DNA from: Streptomyces sp. NRRL F-5123
GTDB lineage: Bacteria; Actinomycetota; Actinomycetes; Streptomycetales; Streptomycetaceae
DNA length: 41,102 nt
Reading direction: 5' to 3'
NCBI RefSeq assembly: GCF_000721495.1
Contig: NZ_JOHY01000071.1
Location: 1-41,102, forward strand
The notes under the pieces are model-generated. The model worked only from the letters and a program-made list of their open reading frames with translations. It had not been told where the DNA came from and did no database searches. Numbering within the stretch: position 1 is the stretch's first letter; each line of letters opens with the position of its first letter. Both the position numbers and the translations under genes were made by a program. Shown here piece after piece: positions 16,708-26,855 of this stretch.

Positions 16708-17312
16708 CAGACACCCACCCCGGCACGAGCCCGCAGCAGGGCGGCGGGCGCGACGTCCTCGATCGGCAGACCGCGGCGGGCGGCGATCTCCTCGGGGCGC
16801 TGCAGCCCCTGGAGCGCGGCCACCGTGGCGTGCACGATGTTGATCGCGTTGTCCGAGCCGAGGCTCTTGGACAGCACGTCGTGGATGCCCGCGCACTCCA
16901 GCACGGCGCGCACCGGGCCACCGGCGATCACACCGGTACCGGGGGAAGCCGGCTTGAGCAGGACGACGCCCGCGGCCTTCTCGCCCTGGATGGGGTGCGG
17001 GATGGTGCCCTGGATACGGGGGACCTTGAAGAAGTGCTTCTTGGCCTCCTCCACACCCTTGGCGATGGCGGCCGGCACCTCCTTGGCCTTGCCGTAGCCG
17101 ACACCCACGGTGCCGTCACCGTCGCCCACCACGACCAGCGCGGTGAAGCTGAAGCGACGACCACCCTTCACAACCTTGGCGACGCGGTTGATCGCGACGA
17201 CCCGCTCGACGTAAGCGGTCTTCTCGGCCTGCTGGCCGCCGTCCCGCCTGTCCTTACGGTCCCGCCGCTCGCCGCCACCGGCACCGCTTCCGCGGCGCTG
17301 GGGTCCAGCCAT
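16707..17312 (-). CDS. rpsE: 30S ribosomal protein S5
   Basis: S5 lines the mRNA entry channel and contributes to decoding accuracy. The 201-residue product has a Gly/Arg/Asp-rich N-terminal extension (about 1–32). The double-stranded-RNA-binding domain includes [19 protein letters not shown], and the C-terminal domain follows ([20 protein letters not shown]). GAGAGGTAA lies upstream of the ATG. The gene overlaps rpmD by one base and lies 49 nt from rplR. Confidence 0.98.
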   Translation of the reverse strand: MAGPQRRGSGAGGGERRDRKDRRDGGQQAEKTAYVERVVAINRVAKVVKGGRRFSFTALVVVGDGDGTVGVGYGKAKEVPAAIAKGVEEAKKHFFKVPRIQGTIPHPIQGEKAAGVVLLKPASPGTGVIAGGPVRAVLECAGIHDVLSKSLGSDNAINIVHATVAALQGLQRPEEIAARRGLPIEDVAPAALLRARAGVGV

Positions 17313-17361
17313 TGGAATTACCTCTCGATCCTTTTAGCGTTTCTCCGCTGGTGACGGACGG

Positions 17362-17745
17362 CTAGAACTTCAGGCCGGCTTCACGGGCGGCGTCCGCGAG
17401 GGCGGCGATGCGCCCCGCGTACTGGTTGCCGCCACGGTCGAACACGACGGCCTCGACGCCCTGGGCCTTCGCACGCTCGGCCACGAGCTGGCCGACCTGC
17501 TTCGCCTTGGCGCTCTTGTCGCCTTCGCCGCCGCGGATGGACGCGTCGAGGGTCGACGCCGACGCGAGCGTGTGGCCCGCGAGGTCGTCGATGACCTGGG
17601 CGACGATGCCGCGGTTGGAACGCGTCACGACCAGGCGCGGGCGCTCGGGCGTACCCGAAATGCGCTTGCGGACCCGGATGTGGCGACGCTTGATCGCAGC
17701 GCCCTTGTACGCCTTGCCCTTGGCGATCTTCACACCGTATGCCAT
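17362..17745 (-). CDS. rplR: 50S ribosomal protein L18
   Basis: Binds 5S rRNA in the central protuberance. The 127-residue product has the N-terminal basic segment [20 protein letters not shown] and the core [20 protein letters not shown]. The C-terminal [20 protein letters not shown] is conserved. It is separated by only 2 nt from rplF upstream in the spc group. Confidence 0.98.
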   Translation of the reverse strand: MAYGVKIAKGKAYKGAAIKRRHIRVRKRISGTPERPRLVVTRSNRGIVAQVIDDLAGHTLASASTLDASIRGGEGDKSAKAKQVGQLVAERAKAQGVEAVVFDRGGNQYAGRIAALADAAREAGLKF

Positions 17746-17747
17746 GG

Positions 17748-18287
17748 CTACTTACCAGCCTTTCCGACCTTGCGGCGGATGACCTCGCCGGCGTACTTGA
17801 CGCCCTTGGCCTTGTACGGGTCGGGCTTGCGCAGCTTGCGGATGTTCGCCGCGACCTCGCCCACCTTCTGCTTGTCGATGCCCTCGACGGAGAACTTCAC
17901 CGGGGACTCGACCTTGAAGGAGATGCCCTCGGGGGCCTCGACGAGAATCGGGTGGCTGTAGCCCAGGGCGAACTCCAGGTTGGAGCCCTTCGCCTGGACG
18001 CGGTAGCCGACACCGCTGATTTCGAGCTGCTTGCTGTAGCCCGCGGTCACGCCGGTGATCATGTTCGCCACCAGCGTGCGGGACAGGCCGTGCAGGGCCT
18101 TCGAGACACGCTCGTCGTTGGGGCGGGTGACCAGCAGAGTGCCGTCCTCGCCCTTGGCGATGTCGATCGGCGCGGCAACGGTGTGGGTGAGCGAGCCCTT
18201 GGGGCCCTTCACCAGCACCGTGCGGCCGTCGATGGTGACGTCCACTCCGGCGGGAACCGAGATGGGCAGCTTGCCGATGCGCGACAT
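17748..18287 (-). CDS. rplF: 50S ribosomal protein L6
   Basis: L6 lies near the sarcin–ricin loop and factor-binding site. The 179-residue product starts [20 protein letters not shown] and has two related domains. Conserved segments are [20 protein letters not shown] and, at the C-terminus, [25 protein letters not shown] lies 6–7 nt before the ATG. The gene follows rpsH by 21 nt. Confidence 0.98.
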   Translation of the reverse strand: MSRIGKLPISVPAGVDVTIDGRTVLVKGPKGSLTHTVAAPIDIAKGEDGTLLVTRPNDERVSKALHGLSRTLVANMITGVTAGYSKQLEISGVGYRVQAKGSNLEFALGYSHPILVEAPEGISFKVESPVKFSVEGIDKQKVGEVAANIRKLRKPDPYKAKGVKYAGEVIRRKVGKAGK

Positions 18288-18308
18288 TGCTTTACCTCGC
18301 TTTCCCGG

Positions 18309-18707
18309 TTACCAGACGTAGGCGAGGACTTCCCCACCCACGCCCTTCTTCTGAGCCTGCTGGCCGGTGAGCAGCCCGTGCGACGTGGAGATGATCGCCA
18401 CGCCGAGGCCGCCGAGCACCTTCGGCAGATTGGTGGACTTTGCGTAGACCCGCAGACCCGGCTTGCTGATCCGCTTGATGCCGGCGATCGAACGCTCGCG
18501 GTTGGGGCCGAACTTCAGCTCGAGGACGAGGTTCTTGCCGACCTCGGCGTCCTCGACCTTCCAGCCGGTGATGTAGCCCTCCTGCTGGAGGATCTCCGCG
18601 ATGTGCGACTTGATCTTGCTGTGCGGCATCACGACGTCGTCGTGGTACGCCGAGTTCGCGTTACGCAGACGGGTCAGCATGTCTGCGATGGGGTCGGTCA
18701 TGGTCAT
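18309..18707 (-). CDS. rpsH: 30S ribosomal protein S8
   Basis: S8 binds the central domain of 16S rRNA; in E. coli it is the translational repressor of the spc operon. The 132-residue product starts [20 protein letters not shown] and ends with the conserved [20 protein letters not shown] segment and AYVW. A second ATG two codons in is possible. It is 210 nt downstream of rpsN, a long gap for this operon. Confidence 0.98.
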   Translation of the reverse strand: MTMTDPIADMLTRLRNANSAYHDDVVMPHSKIKSHIAEILQQEGYITGWKVEDAEVGKNLVLELKFGPNRERSIAGIKRISKPGLRVYAKSTNLPKVLGGLGVAIISTSHGLLTGQQAQKKGVGGEVLAYVW

Positions 18708-18917
18708 GAAGTGGCCCTGGGCCTCTCTCGCCGGGGTTTCCTGGTGCGACGTCCCTCTCCCCCGGCTGTGCGGGGACGGGTGCGATGCGGTGGACCTACG
18801 GCGTAGTAAGTCGATGCGGGCGGCGAACGCCCAACCCTTCTACCTTACGGGAAGAAGAGCGGGGCGCTCACCGGCCCAACTGCTTACCGAGAGTCCTGGT
18901 GATCCGGGGAACCGGAT
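18708..18917 (-). other. rpsN–rpsH intergenic region
   Basis: 210 nt without a gene. A 7-bp hairpin with a 4-nt loop (18901–18918) overlaps the rpsN stop codon. A TAAGGT hexamer of -10 type lies on the minus strand near 18843 without a clear -35. An internal promoter or processing site is possible but not demonstrated. Confidence 0.35.
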
Positions 18918-19103
18918 CTACCAGGAGCTCTTGGTCACGCCCGGCAGCTCGCCACGGTGCGCCATCTCACGGAGGCACACGCGGCACAGGCCGAACTTGC
19001 GGTAGACGGAGTGCGGCCGGCCGCAGCGCTGGCAGCGGTTGTACGCGCGCACCGCGAACTTGGGCTTGCGCGAGGCCTTGGAGATCAGTGCCTTCTTAGC
19101 CAC
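18918..19103 (-). CDS. rpsN: 30S ribosomal protein S14, zinc-binding (type Z)
   Basis: S14 is part of the 30S head. This is the short 61-residue zinc form, [20 protein letters not shown]…, with Cys24, Cys27, Cys40 and Cys43 (RCQRCG and LCRVCLRE). Streptomycetes usually carry a longer zinc-free paralogue elsewhere. The start is a GTG at 19103, two bases after the rplE stop, so translation is probably coupled; a longer in-frame opening lies inside rplE and was rejected. Confidence 0.97.
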   Translation of the reverse strand: MAKKALISKASRKPKFAVRAYNRCQRCGRPHSVYRKFGLCRVCLREMAHRGELPGVTKSSW

Positions 19104-19105
19104 GG

Positions 19106-19678
19106 TCAGTTCTCCTTGAACGGGAAGCCGAGGTGACGCAGCAGGGCACGGCCCTCGGCGTCGTTGACCGCCGTGGTGACCACGGTGATGTCCATGCCCC
19201 GGACCCGGTCGATCTTGTCCTGGTCGATCTCGTGGAACATGACCTGCTCCGTGAGACCGAAGGTGTAGTTGCCGCGGCCGTCGAACTGCTTGGGCGACAG
19301 GCCCCGGAAGTCGCGGATACGCGGCAGCGCCAGCGACAGCAGCCGGTCCAGGAACTCCCACATGCGGTCGCCGCGCAGCGTGACGTGCGCACCGATCGGC
19401 TGGCCCTCACGCAGCTTGAACTGCGCGATGGACTTGCGGGCCTTGGTGACCTGCGGCTTCTGGCCGGTGATCGTGGCGAGGTCGCGGATCGCGCCCTCGA
19501 TCAGCTTGGAGTCGCGGGCGGCGTCGCCCACACCCATGTTGACCACGATCTTGGTCAGACCGGGGATCTGCATGACGTTCTCGTAGGAGAACTCGTCGCG
19601 CAGCTTGCCCGCGATCTCCTCGCGGTAGCGCGTCTTGAGACGCGGCGCCGTACGCGTGGTTTCGGTGGCGGTGCTCAT
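19106..19678 (-). CDS. rplE: 50S ribosomal protein L5
   Basis: L5 binds 5S rRNA and contacts the P-site tRNA. The 190-residue product has the conserved [20 protein letters not shown] and [20 protein letters not shown] segments, [19 protein letters not shown], and the C-terminal [19 protein letters not shown]. The ATG shares one base with the rplX stop (TGATG). Confidence 0.98.
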   Translation of the reverse strand: MSTATETTRTAPRLKTRYREEIAGKLRDEFSYENVMQIPGLTKIVVNMGVGDAARDSKLIEGAIRDLATITGQKPQVTKARKSIAQFKLREGQPIGAHVTLRGDRMWEFLDRLLSLALPRIRDFRGLSPKQFDGRGNYTFGLTEQVMFHEIDQDKIDRVRGMDITVVTTAVNDAEGRALLRHLGFPFKEN

Positions 19679-20001
19679 CAGATGTCCTCACCGGTCCGCT
19701 TGGCAACGCGGATCTTGTTGCCCTCGTCGTCGAAGCGGTAGCCGACGCGGGTCACGACCTTCTTGCCGTCCTTCTCCACCACCAGCTGAACGTTGCTGAC
19801 GTGGATGGGGGCCTCGGTGGTGATGATGCCGCCGGTCTGCGAACCACGGTCGGTCTGGCCGGCCTTGGTGTGCTTCTTGACCCGGTTGACACCCTCGACG
19901 AGGACCCGGTCCTGAGCGGGGTAGGCCACGATGACCTTGCCCTGCTTGCCCTTGTCCTTACCGGTGATGACCTGGACCAGGTCGCCCTTCTTGATCTTCA
20001 T
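19678..20001 (-). CDS. rplX: 50S ribosomal protein L24
   Basis: An assembly-initiator protein of the large subunit. The 107-residue product starts with the KOW motif ([20 protein letters not shown]) and continues [15 protein letters not shown] and [13 protein letters not shown]. It lies 3 nt downstream of rplN and overlaps rplE by one base. Confidence 0.98.
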   Translation of the reverse strand: MKIKKGDLVQVITGKDKGKQGKVIVAYPAQDRVLVEGVNRVKKHTKAGQTDRGSQTGGIITTEAPIHVSNVQLVVEKDGKKVVTRVGYRFDDEGNKIRVAKRTGEDI

Positions 20002-20004
20002 CGG

Positions 20005-20373
20005 TTACAGCACCTCCGGCGCGAGCGAGACGATCTTCATGAACTTCTTCTCGCGCAGCTCACGGCCGACCGGGCCGAAGATACGGGTGCCGCGGGGGTC
20101 GCCGTCGTTCTTGAGGATGACGGCGGCGTTCTCGTCGAACCGGATGTACGAGCCGTCGGCGCGACGGCGCTCCTTGACGGTCCGGACGATGACCGCCTTG
20201 ACGACCTCGCCCTTCTTCACGTTGCCACCGGGGATCGCGTCCTTGACGGTGGCGACGATGACGTCACCGATTCCCGCGTAGCGGCGACCCGAGCCACCGA
20301 GAACACGGATGCAAAGGATCTCCTTGGCACCAGTGTTGTCGGCGACACGCAGTCGCGACTCCTGCTGGATCAC
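20005..20373 (-). CDS. rplN: 50S ribosomal protein L14
   Basis: L14 forms an intersubunit bridge. The 122-residue product starts [20 protein letters not shown] and has the conserved [20 protein letters not shown] and [20 protein letters not shown] segments; it ends SLAPEVL. Start GTG with AGGAG 6–7 nt upstream. It is the first gene of the spc group here, preceded by two hairpins that separate it from rpsQ. Confidence 0.98.
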   Translation of the reverse strand: MIQQESRLRVADNTGAKEILCIRVLGGSGRRYAGIGDVIVATVKDAIPGGNVKKGEVVKAVIVRTVKERRRADGSYIRFDENAAVILKNDGDPRGTRIFGPVGRELREKKFMKIVSLAPEVL

Positions 20374-20404
20374 GTCTTACTCCTGAAGTGTCGCGTCGGT
20401 TCCC

Positions 20405-20450
20405 GGCAGCCACGCAAGCCGGCCTGCGTGGACGACTTGCGTGGGCTGCC
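20405..20450 (-). terminator. Second hairpin in the rpsQ–rplN gap
   Basis: Arms 20405–20418 and 20436–20450 pair over 14 bp with a single bulged base; the loop is 17 nt. Together with the next hairpin it forms a tandem structure at the S10/spc boundary. Confidence 0.6.
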
Positions 20451-20467
20451 GAGCCTGACGGAACGGT

Positions 20468-20491
20468 CCTGAGCGGGTGCGCCCGCTCAGG
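20468..20491 (-). terminator. Hairpin after rpsQ at the S10/spc boundary
   Basis: A perfect 10-bp stem (20468–20477 with 20482–20491) with a 4-nt loop, 12 nt beyond the rpsQ stop. Confidence 0.7.
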
Positions 20492-20503
20492 GATTACTCG
20501 GCC

Positions 20504-20788
20504 TTACTTGGCCTTCTCAAGGATCTCCACGACGCGCCACCGCTTGGTGGCGGACAGCGGCCGGGTCTCCATCAGGAGGACGCGGTCGCCGACGCCTGCG
20601 GCGTTCTGCTCGTCGTGGGCCTTCAGCTTGTTGGTGCGGCGGATGACCTTGCCGTACAGGGCGTGCTTGACGCGGTCCTCGACGGCGACGACGACGGTCT
20701 TGTCCATCTTGTCGCTGACGACCAGACCCTCACGGGTCTTGCGGAAGCCCCGCTGCTCGCTGCTCTCAGTCACATTCTTCTCGCTCAT
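20504..20788 (-). CDS. rpsQ: 30S ribosomal protein S17
   Basis: S17 binds 16S rRNA early in assembly. The 94-residue product has a short acidic N-terminal extension, then [20 protein letters not shown] and [20 protein letters not shown]. The ATG shares one base with the rpmC stop. It is the last gene of the S10 group, followed by two hairpins. Confidence 0.98.
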   Translation of the reverse strand: MSEKNVTESSEQRGFRKTREGLVVSDKMDKTVVVAVEDRVKHALYGKVIRRTNKLKAHDEQNAAGVGDRVLLMETRPLSATKRWRVVEILEKAK

Positions 20789-21021
20789 CAGGCGCTCTCC
20801 ACCGTCTCCACCGTCTCGATGCCCAGCTCGCGCTCACGCATGAGGGTGTAGATCCGGGCGATGTCCTTGCGGACGACCCTGAGCCGGCTGTTGTTCTCAA
20901 GCTGCCCGGTGGCCGCCTGGAAGCGGAGGTTGAACAGCTCCTCCTTGGCCTCACGCAGCTTCGCGACGAGCTCCTCGTCGCCGAGCTGGCGCAGCTCGGT
21001 CACCTTGGTACCGGCGGCCAT
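20788..21021 (-). CDS. rpmC: 50S ribosomal protein L29
   Basis: A helical-hairpin protein near the polypeptide exit tunnel, where trigger factor and SRP dock. The 77-residue product contains [20 protein letters not shown] and [20 protein letters not shown] chose the ATG at 21021, which shares a base with the rplP stop (TGATG) as at other junctions in this operon; a GTG one codon upstream (21024) is an alternative. The C-terminus has a duplicated ETVETVESA. Confidence 0.97.
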   Translation of the reverse strand: MAAGTKVTELRQLGDEELVAKLREAKEELFNLRFQAATGQLENNSRLRVVRKDIARIYTLMRERELGIETVETVESA

Positions 21022-21440
21022 CACGCCTCACCTGCCTCGCGCCGCACGATGCGGCACTTCATCGGAAGCTTGTGCGCGGCGCGGGTGAGCGCCTCGCGCG
21101 CAGTCTTCTCGTTCGGGAACGACAGCTCGAACATCACCCGACCGGGCTTGACGTTCGCCACCCACCACTCGGGCGAGCCCTTGCCGGAACCCATGCGGGT
21201 CTCGGCGGGCTTCTTCGTCAGCGGGCGGTCCGGGTAGATGTTGATCCAGACCTTGCCGCCGCGCTTGATGTGGCGCGTGATGGAGATACGAGCGGACTCG
21301 ATCTGCCGGTTGGTCACGTACGCCGGGGTCACGGCCTGCAGGCCGTACTCACCGAACGCCAGCTCGGTGCCGCCCTTGGCCATGCCGTCACGCTTGGGGT
21401 GGTGCTGCTTGCGGTGCTTGACCCTGCGGGGGATCAGCAT
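21021..21440 (-). CDS. rplP: 50S ribosomal protein L16
   Basis: L16 organises the A-site tRNA region of the 50S. The 139-residue product begins [20 protein letters not shown], with conserved [20 protein letters not shown] and [26 protein letters not shown] lies inside the end of rpsC, 6 nt upstream of which rpsC stops. The gene sits between rpsC and rpmC. Confidence 0.98.
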   Translation of the reverse strand: MLIPRRVKHRKQHHPKRDGMAKGGTELAFGEYGLQAVTPAYVTNRQIESARISITRHIKRGGKVWINIYPDRPLTKKPAETRMGSGKGSPEWWVANVKPGRVMFELSFPNEKTAREALTRAAHKLPMKCRIVRREAGEA

Positions 21441-21446
21441 TGTTAC

Positions 21447-22280
21447 TCAGCCTTCCGTTCCGGGGGTCTCCGCCGCCGGAGCCTCAGCGACGGGAGCCTC
21501 GGCGGCCTTGGGGGCCGACTGGGCGCCTTCCGTCTGAGGACGACGGCCGCGGCCACCGCGCTCGCCACCGCGGCGCTGCGGACGCTCGTTGCCGCCACCG
21601 CGCGCCGGACGGTTGCCCGCCCGGGCGGCCGCGTTGTCGGCGCGGACCTCGGCGATGTTCTTGACGTCGCCCTTGTAGATCCAGACCTTCACACCGATGC
21701 GGCCGAAGGTGGTCTTGGCCTCGAAGAAGCCGTAGTCCACGTTCGCGCGCAGGGTGTGCAGCGGCACACGGCCCTCGCGGTAGAACTCGGACCGGGACAT
21801 CTCGGCGCCGCCGAGACGGCCACCGCACTGGATCTTGATGCCCTTGGCGCCGGCCTTCAGCGTGCCCTGCATGCTCTTGCGCATGGCACGGCGGAAGGAG
21901 ACGCGGGAGGACAGCTGCTCGGCGACGGCCTGGGCCACCAGCTGAGCGTCCATCTCCGGGTTCTTGACCTCGAGGATGTTCAGCTGGACCTGCTTGCCGG
22001 TCAGCTTCTCCAGGTCGCCGCGGATACGGTCGGCCTCCGCGCCGCGACGCCCGATGACGATGCCCGGGCGGGCGGTGTGGATGTCGACGCGGACGCGGTC
22101 GCGGGTGCGCTCGATCTCCACCTTGGAGATGCCGGCCCGCTCCATGCCCTGCGTCATCATCCGGCGGATGGCGACGTCTTCCTTGACGTAGTCCTTGTAC
22201 AGCTTGTCGGCGTACCAGCGGGACTTGAAGTCCGTGGTCACACCGAGCCGGAACCCGTACGGGTTAACCTTCTGGCCCAT
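21447..22280 (-). CDS. rpsC: 30S ribosomal protein S3
   Basis: S3 forms the mRNA entry site and has helicase-like function. The 277-residue product starts [20 protein letters not shown]. The KH domain has [20 protein letters not shown], followed by the C-terminal domain. A tail of about 60 residues is rich in Gly/Arg ([20 protein letters not shown]) and then Ala/Glu/Pro; E. coli S3 (233 residues) lacks it. The ATG shares one base with the rplV stop (TAATG). Confidence 0.97.
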   Translation of the reverse strand: MGQKVNPYGFRLGVTTDFKSRWYADKLYKDYVKEDVAIRRMMTQGMERAGISKVEIERTRDRVRVDIHTARPGIVIGRRGAEADRIRGDLEKLTGKQVQLNILEVKNPEMDAQLVAQAVAEQLSSRVSFRRAMRKSMQGTLKAGAKGIKIQCGGRLGGAEMSRSEFYREGRVPLHTLRANVDYGFFEAKTTFGRIGVKVWIYKGDVKNIAEVRADNAAARAGNRPARGGGNERPQRRGGERGGRGRRPQTEGAQSAPKAAEAPVAEAPAAETPGTEG

Positions 22281-22627
22281 TACCGGGAACCTTCCTTGCT
22301 GGCGACGACCACGGTGATGTGGCTGGTGCGCTTGCGGATCCGGTAGGCACGGCCCTGGGCGCGCGGCCGGAACCGCTTCAGGGTCGGACCCTCGTCGACA
22401 TACGCCTCGCTGATGTACAGCGAGCCCGCGTCCGTGTGGTCGTAGTTGTGCGCGGCGTTGGCGATGGCGCTGTCCAGCACCTTGCCGACCGGCACGCTCG
22501 CGGCCTGCGGGGTGAATCGCAGGACCGCCTGAGCCTCCGTGGCATCCATGCCACGGATCAGGTCCACCACCCGGCGGGCCTTCATGGGCGTGACACGGAT
22601 GTACCGTGCCTGGGCCCTGGCTTCCAT
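22280..22627 (-). CDS. rplV: 50S ribosomal protein L22
   Basis: L22's beta-hairpin lines the exit-tunnel constriction where macrolides bind. The 115-residue product starts [20 protein letters not shown], contains [20 protein letters not shown], and has the tunnel hairpin region [21 protein letters not shown] chose the ATG at 22627 (GAAGGGACGACC upstream, family length); a GTG at 22660 would add 11 unconserved residues. Confidence 0.97.
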   Translation of the reverse strand: MEARAQARYIRVTPMKARRVVDLIRGMDATEAQAVLRFTPQAASVPVGKVLDSAIANAAHNYDHTDAGSLYISEAYVDEGPTLKRFRPRAQGRAYRIRKRTSHITVVVASKEGSR

Positions 22628-22672
22628 GGTCGTCCCTTCAGTGTCTGTCTTCGTCGTCACGATTCAGCCCGC

Positions 22673-22954
22673 TCAGCGACGCCGCGACTTGCGGTCGTCC
22701 TTCTCGTGCCCGCGGAAGGTGCGGGTCGGGGCGAACTCGCCGAGCTTGTGGCCGACCATCGACTCGGTGACGAACACCGGGACGTGCTTGCGGCCGTCGT
22801 GCACCGCGATCGTGTGGCCCAGCATCGCCGGGACGATCATCGAGCGGCGGGACCAGGTCTTGATGACGTTCTTGGTGCCTGCTTCGTTCTGGACGTCCAC
22901 CTTCTTGATCAGGTGGTCGTCGACGAAGGGCCCCTTCTTGAGACTGCGCGGCAT
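22673..22954 (-). CDS. rpsS: 30S ribosomal protein S19
   Basis: S19 sits in the 30S head near the A-site tRNA. The 93-residue product starts [20 protein letters not shown]. It has the signature [20 protein letters not shown] and [20 protein letters not shown], and a basic C-terminus. It lies 12 nt downstream of rplB. Confidence 0.98.
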   Translation of the reverse strand: MPRSLKKGPFVDDHLIKKVDVQNEAGTKNVIKTWSRRSMIVPAMLGHTIAVHDGRKHVPVFVTESMVGHKLGEFAPTRTFRGHEKDDRKSRRR

Positions 22955-22966
22955 CTAAACCCGCTC

Positions 22967-23803
<837 letters not shown>

Positions 23804-23848
23804 TTCTCAGTCCTCGGAATATTCCGGACTTCAATCGGCCGGTCCCCG

Positions 23849-24175
23849 TTAGGAGACCGGGCCGCCGAAGATGTCGATACGGTCGCCCTCGGCGAGGGTC
23901 ACGATGGCGCGCTTGGTGTTGGCGCGCTTGCCGAAACCGGTGCGGGTGCGCTTGCGCTTGCCCTGCCGGTTGATCGTGTTGACCCCGGTGACCTTGACCT
24001 GGAAGACCGTCTCGACGGCCTGCTTGATCTGGGTCTTGTTCGCGCGCGGGTCGACGACGAACGTGTACTTGTTGTCGTCGAGCAGCGCGTAGCTCTTCTC
24101 GGAGACCACGGGCTTGATCAGCAGGTCACGGGGGTCCGTGAAGGTCTTGCTGGTGGTCACGGTCTGCTCGGCCAT
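23849..24175 (-). CDS. rplW: 50S ribosomal protein L23
   Basis: L23 at the tunnel exit docks trigger factor and SRP. The 108-residue product contains [20 protein letters not shown], then [20 protein letters not shown] and the basic loop [20 protein letters not shown]. The ATG overlaps the rplD stop by one base. Confidence 0.98.
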   Translation of the reverse strand: MAEQTVTTSKTFTDPRDLLIKPVVSEKSYALLDDNKYTFVVDPRANKTQIKQAVETVFQVKVTGVNTINRQGKRKRTRTGFGKRANTKRAIVTLAEGDRIDIFGGPVS

Positions 24176-24834
24176 CAGGCGTCGCTCCCTTCCAGCTCGG
24201 CCTCGTCCGCGGCACCGGCACCGGTGAAGCGGTCGAACGCGCCCTTGGTGAAGACCACGTCGTCCGAGACGAGCACGTCGTACGTGTTCAGCTGGCCGGC
24301 CTCCAGGATGTGCACCTGGGGCAGGTTGCGGGCGGACAGCCAGGCGGCCTCGTCCGAGCGCTCGATGACCAGGAGCACGTTCTTGCGCTCGCTGATCTTG
24401 CCGAGCAGCGTCTTGGCGGCCTTGGTGGACGGCGCCTCGCCCTCGACCACGCCGGAGACGACGTGGATGCGGTTGTGCTGCGCCCGGTCGGTCAGGGCCC
24501 CGCGCAGCGCGGCCTTGATCATCTTCTTGGGCGTGCGCTGCGAGTAGTCGCGCGGCACGGGGCCGTGGACGACGCCACCGCCGGCGAACTGCGGCGCGCG
24601 GGTCGAGCCCTGACGGGCGCGGCCGGTGCCCTTCTGCCGGTACGGCTTCTTGCCACCACCGCGGACCTCGCCACGCGTCTTGACCTTGTGCGTGCCCTGA
24701 CGGGCGGCGGCCAGCTGCGCGACGACGACCTGGTGGATCAGCGGGATGCTGATCTTGGCCTCGAAGATCTCGGCCGGGAGCTCTACGGTCCCGGCGGTGT
24801 CGCCGGAGGGCGACAGAATGTCAATGGTGCTCAT
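24175..24834 (-). CDS. rplD: 50S ribosomal protein L4
   Basis: L4 reaches the exit tunnel; in E. coli it represses the S10 operon. The 219-residue product has the tunnel loop [20 protein letters not shown]. The [20 protein letters not shown] segment is also present. It starts 4 nt after rplC. Its C-terminus carries a short acidic extension ([13 protein letters not shown]). Confidence 0.98.
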   Translation of the reverse strand: MSTIDILSPSGDTAGTVELPAEIFEAKISIPLIHQVVVAQLAAARQGTHKVKTRGEVRGGGKKPYRQKGTGRARQGSTRAPQFAGGGVVHGPVPRDYSQRTPKKMIKAALRGALTDRAQHNRIHVVSGVVEGEAPSTKAAKTLLGKISERKNVLLVIERSDEAAWLSARNLPQVHILEAGQLNTYDVLVSDDVVFTKGAFDRFTGAGAADEAELEGSDA

Positions 24835-24838
24835 ATCC

Positions 24839-25483
24839 TCAGGCCCCCTTGGCCGCGGTGCGGACCAGGACGAGGCCGCCGTTCGGACCAGGAACCGCGC
24901 CCTTGATCAGGAGCAGGCCCTTCTCCGCGTCAACGGCGTGGACGGTCAGGTTCTGGGTGGTGACCCGCTCGTTGCCCATGCGGCCCGCCATGCGCAGGCC
25001 CTTGAACACGCGTCCGGGGGTGGCGCAGCCGCCGATGGAACCCGGGGAGCGGTGCTTGCGCTGCACACCGTGGCCGGCGCCGAGGCCCTTGAAGTTGTGG
25101 CGCTTCATGACACCGGCGAAGCCCTTGCCCTTGCTCTTGCCGGTCACGTCGACCTTGACGCCGGCCTCGAACACGGTGGCCGTGATCTCCTGGCCGAGCG
25201 TGTACTCGGCGGCGTCGGACGTGCGCAGCTCGACGAGGTGGCGGCGCGGGGTGACGTCCGCCTTGGCGAAGTGGCCCTTGAGCGGCTTGTTCACCTTGCG
25301 CGGGTCGATCTCGCCGAAGGCGATCTGTACCGACTCGTAGCCGTCGGTGTCATTGGTGCGGACCTGGGTCACGACGTTCGGACCGGCCTTGACGACGGTC
25401 ACCGGGACGACACGGTTGTTCTCGTCCCAGACCTGGGTCATGCCGAGCTTCTCGCCCAGGATGCCCTTGATCTGCTTGGTCAT
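24839..25483 (-). CDS. rplC: 50S ribosomal protein L3
   Basis: L3 is one of the first assembly proteins and its extension reaches the peptidyl-transferase centre. The 214-residue product starts [20 protein letters not shown]. It has the core [20 protein letters not shown] and then [25 protein letters not shown] precedes the ATG, 14 nt after rpsJ. Confidence 0.98.
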   Translation of the reverse strand: MTKQIKGILGEKLGMTQVWDENNRVVPVTVVKAGPNVVTQVRTNDTDGYESVQIAFGEIDPRKVNKPLKGHFAKADVTPRRHLVELRTSDAAEYTLGQEITATVFEAGVKVDVTGKSKGKGFAGVMKRHNFKGLGAGHGVQRKHRSPGSIGGCATPGRVFKGLRMAGRMGNERVTTQNLTVHAVDAEKGLLLIKGAVPGPNGGLVLVRTAAKGA

Positions 25484-25497
25484 CTTCTCCGCGCCTC

Positions 25498-25806
25498 TCA
25501 GAGCTTGATCTCGATGTCGACGCCGGCCGGCAGGTCCAGGCGCATCAACGAGTCAACGGTCTTGGGCGTCGGGTCGAGGATGTCGATCAGGCGCTTGTGC
25601 GTGCGCATCTCGAAGTGCTCGCGCGAGTCCTTGTACTTGTGCGGCGACTTGATGACGCAGTACACGTTCTTCTCAGTGGGCAGCGGCACCGGGCCCGCGA
25701 CCTGCGCACCGGTACGGGTCACCGTCTCGACGATCTTCTTCGCCGAGGAGTCGATGACCTCGTGGTCGTAGGCCTTGAGCCGAATGCGGATCTTCTGTCC
25801 CGCCAT
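25498..25806 (-). CDS. rpsJ: 30S ribosomal protein S10
   Basis: S10 is in the 30S head; with NusB it also takes part in transcription antitermination. The 102-residue product starts [20 protein letters not shown] and has [20 protein letters not shown] and [21 protein letters not shown] chose the ATG at 25806, which gives the standard length with GGAG upstream; the frame upstream is open to 25905 but unconserved. It is the first gene of the supercluster. Confidence 0.98.
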   Translation of the reverse strand: MAGQKIRIRLKAYDHEVIDSSAKKIVETVTRTGAQVAGPVPLPTEKNVYCVIKSPHKYKDSREHFEMRTHKRLIDILDPTPKTVDSLMRLDLPAGVDIEIKL

Positions 25807-26303
25807 GGCTACTCCGTAGTCCTTGTCTCTTCTCAGCTCCGGCATCCGCTTGCTCCGACCCACGCGGTCGGGCGTGTCGCGCCCCTCGCACATGGTTTTC
25901 CGCAAGCGGAATCCCTGATCAAGGGGTTTGCGTGGGAGAAGTCACCCACCGGATGCCTGGTCTGCTCCGCACTGACACTTCCCGGAAGATTCCCGTACGT
26001 CCGCCCCAGCGCTGCCACCTGGGCAGTTGGAGCGACGAGTACCGTGGGACTCGCTTCCGGTCCCCCCGACGGGAGGCGCGCAGCATCGGCGCTCGACCGA
26101 GCAACTTGAGTAGTCTGCCATACGCCCCACAAGGGGCGCCAATCGAGCCGGGTAGCTTACCCCTCGGTGACAGCTGCGCAAACGCGGGTGCGGACGCCAC
26201 TGCGCGCGGTCCCGCGGAAATCCCGTCGCCGCCGCGCGGGGCGTCCCGTTAGGGTCGGCGGGTTCACCCGCACCCGTTCGCGCGTTCCCGGAGGAAACGG
26301 ACC
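25807..26303. other. Divergent control region: S10 operon leader and CPT-like gene
   Basis: 497 nt without a convincing gene. For the S10 operon it supplies a leader of roughly 300 nt. Visible elements are dyads TTCCGC-N2-GCGGAA (25898–25911), CGCCCC-N4-GGGGCG (26123–26138) and GGGTA-N3-TACCC (26150–26162). Reading minus, the region around 26105–26140 is the likeliest promoter site but a well-spaced -35/-10 pair could not be fixed. For the plus-strand gene a TAGGGT -10 candidate lies at 26250–26255. Confidence 0.5.
26250..26255 (+). promoter_or_regulatory. -10 candidate for the CPT-like gene
   Basis: TAGGGT fits the TANNNT pattern and lies 48 nt before the ATG at 26304, which has a GGAGGAAA ribosome-binding site. 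The -35 is not recognisable. Confidence 0.35.
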
Positions 26304-26846
26304 ATGCCCCAGGTCATCGTGCTCAACGGCGGGTCCAGCTCGGGAAAGTCCAGTATCGCCCGGTGCCTCCAGGAGATCCTGCCCGAGGCGTGGCTCGGTG
26401 TGAGTGTCGACACGTTCGTGGACGCGCTGCCGCCGCGGCTCCGGGAGGGCGGTGAGGGTCTGCTGATCGGCCCGGACGGCGAGGTGACCACCGGGCCCGC
26501 CTTCGACGAGCTGGACGCGGCCTGGCTCGCCGGGATCGCCGCGATGGCCCGGGCCGGCGCGCACGTCGTCGTCGACGACGTCTTCCTCGGCGGCCCCCAC
26601 TCCCGGGCCCGCTGGTCCCGCGCCCTGACCGGCCTCGACGTCCTGTGGGTCGGCGTCCGCTGCACCCCCGGGGCTGCCACCGCCCGCGAGACCGCCCGCG
26701 GCGACCGCACCCCCGGCATGGCGGCGAAGCAGGCGGCCGTCGTCCACGAGGGCGTGCCGTACGACCTGGAGGTCGACACGACGTCCACCTCCGCTGCCGA
26801 CTGCGCCCGCGTCATCGCGGAGTACGCGGCCGGGCACGGAGCGTAA
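26304..26846 (+). CDS. Chloramphenicol 3-O-phosphotransferase-like kinase
   Basis: The 180-residue product resembles the Streptomyces venezuelae chloramphenicol phosphotransferase along its length. The P-loop is NGGSSSGKSS (8–17). Asp36 in VSVDTF corresponds to the enzyme's catalytic Asp37. It shares AHVVVDDVFLGG, LDVLWVGVRC, ETARGDR, GMAAKQ and VVHEGVPYDLEVDTT with that family. CPT transfers phosphate from ATP to the C-3 hydroxyl of chloramphenicol, giving self-resistance. The family also includes uncharacterised members, so the substrate is inferred. RBS GGAGGAAACGG. The next gene starts 9 nt downstream, so they form an operon. Confidence 0.82.
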   Translation: MPQVIVLNGGSSSGKSSIARCLQEILPEAWLGVSVDTFVDALPPRLREGGEGLLIGPDGEVTTGPAFDELDAAWLAGIAAMARAGAHVVVDDVFLGGPHSRARWSRALTGLDVLWVGVRCTPGAATARETARGDRTPGMAAKQAAVVHEGVPYDLEVDTTSTSAADCARVIAEYAAGHGA

Positions 26847-26855
26847 GGAGAAGGC

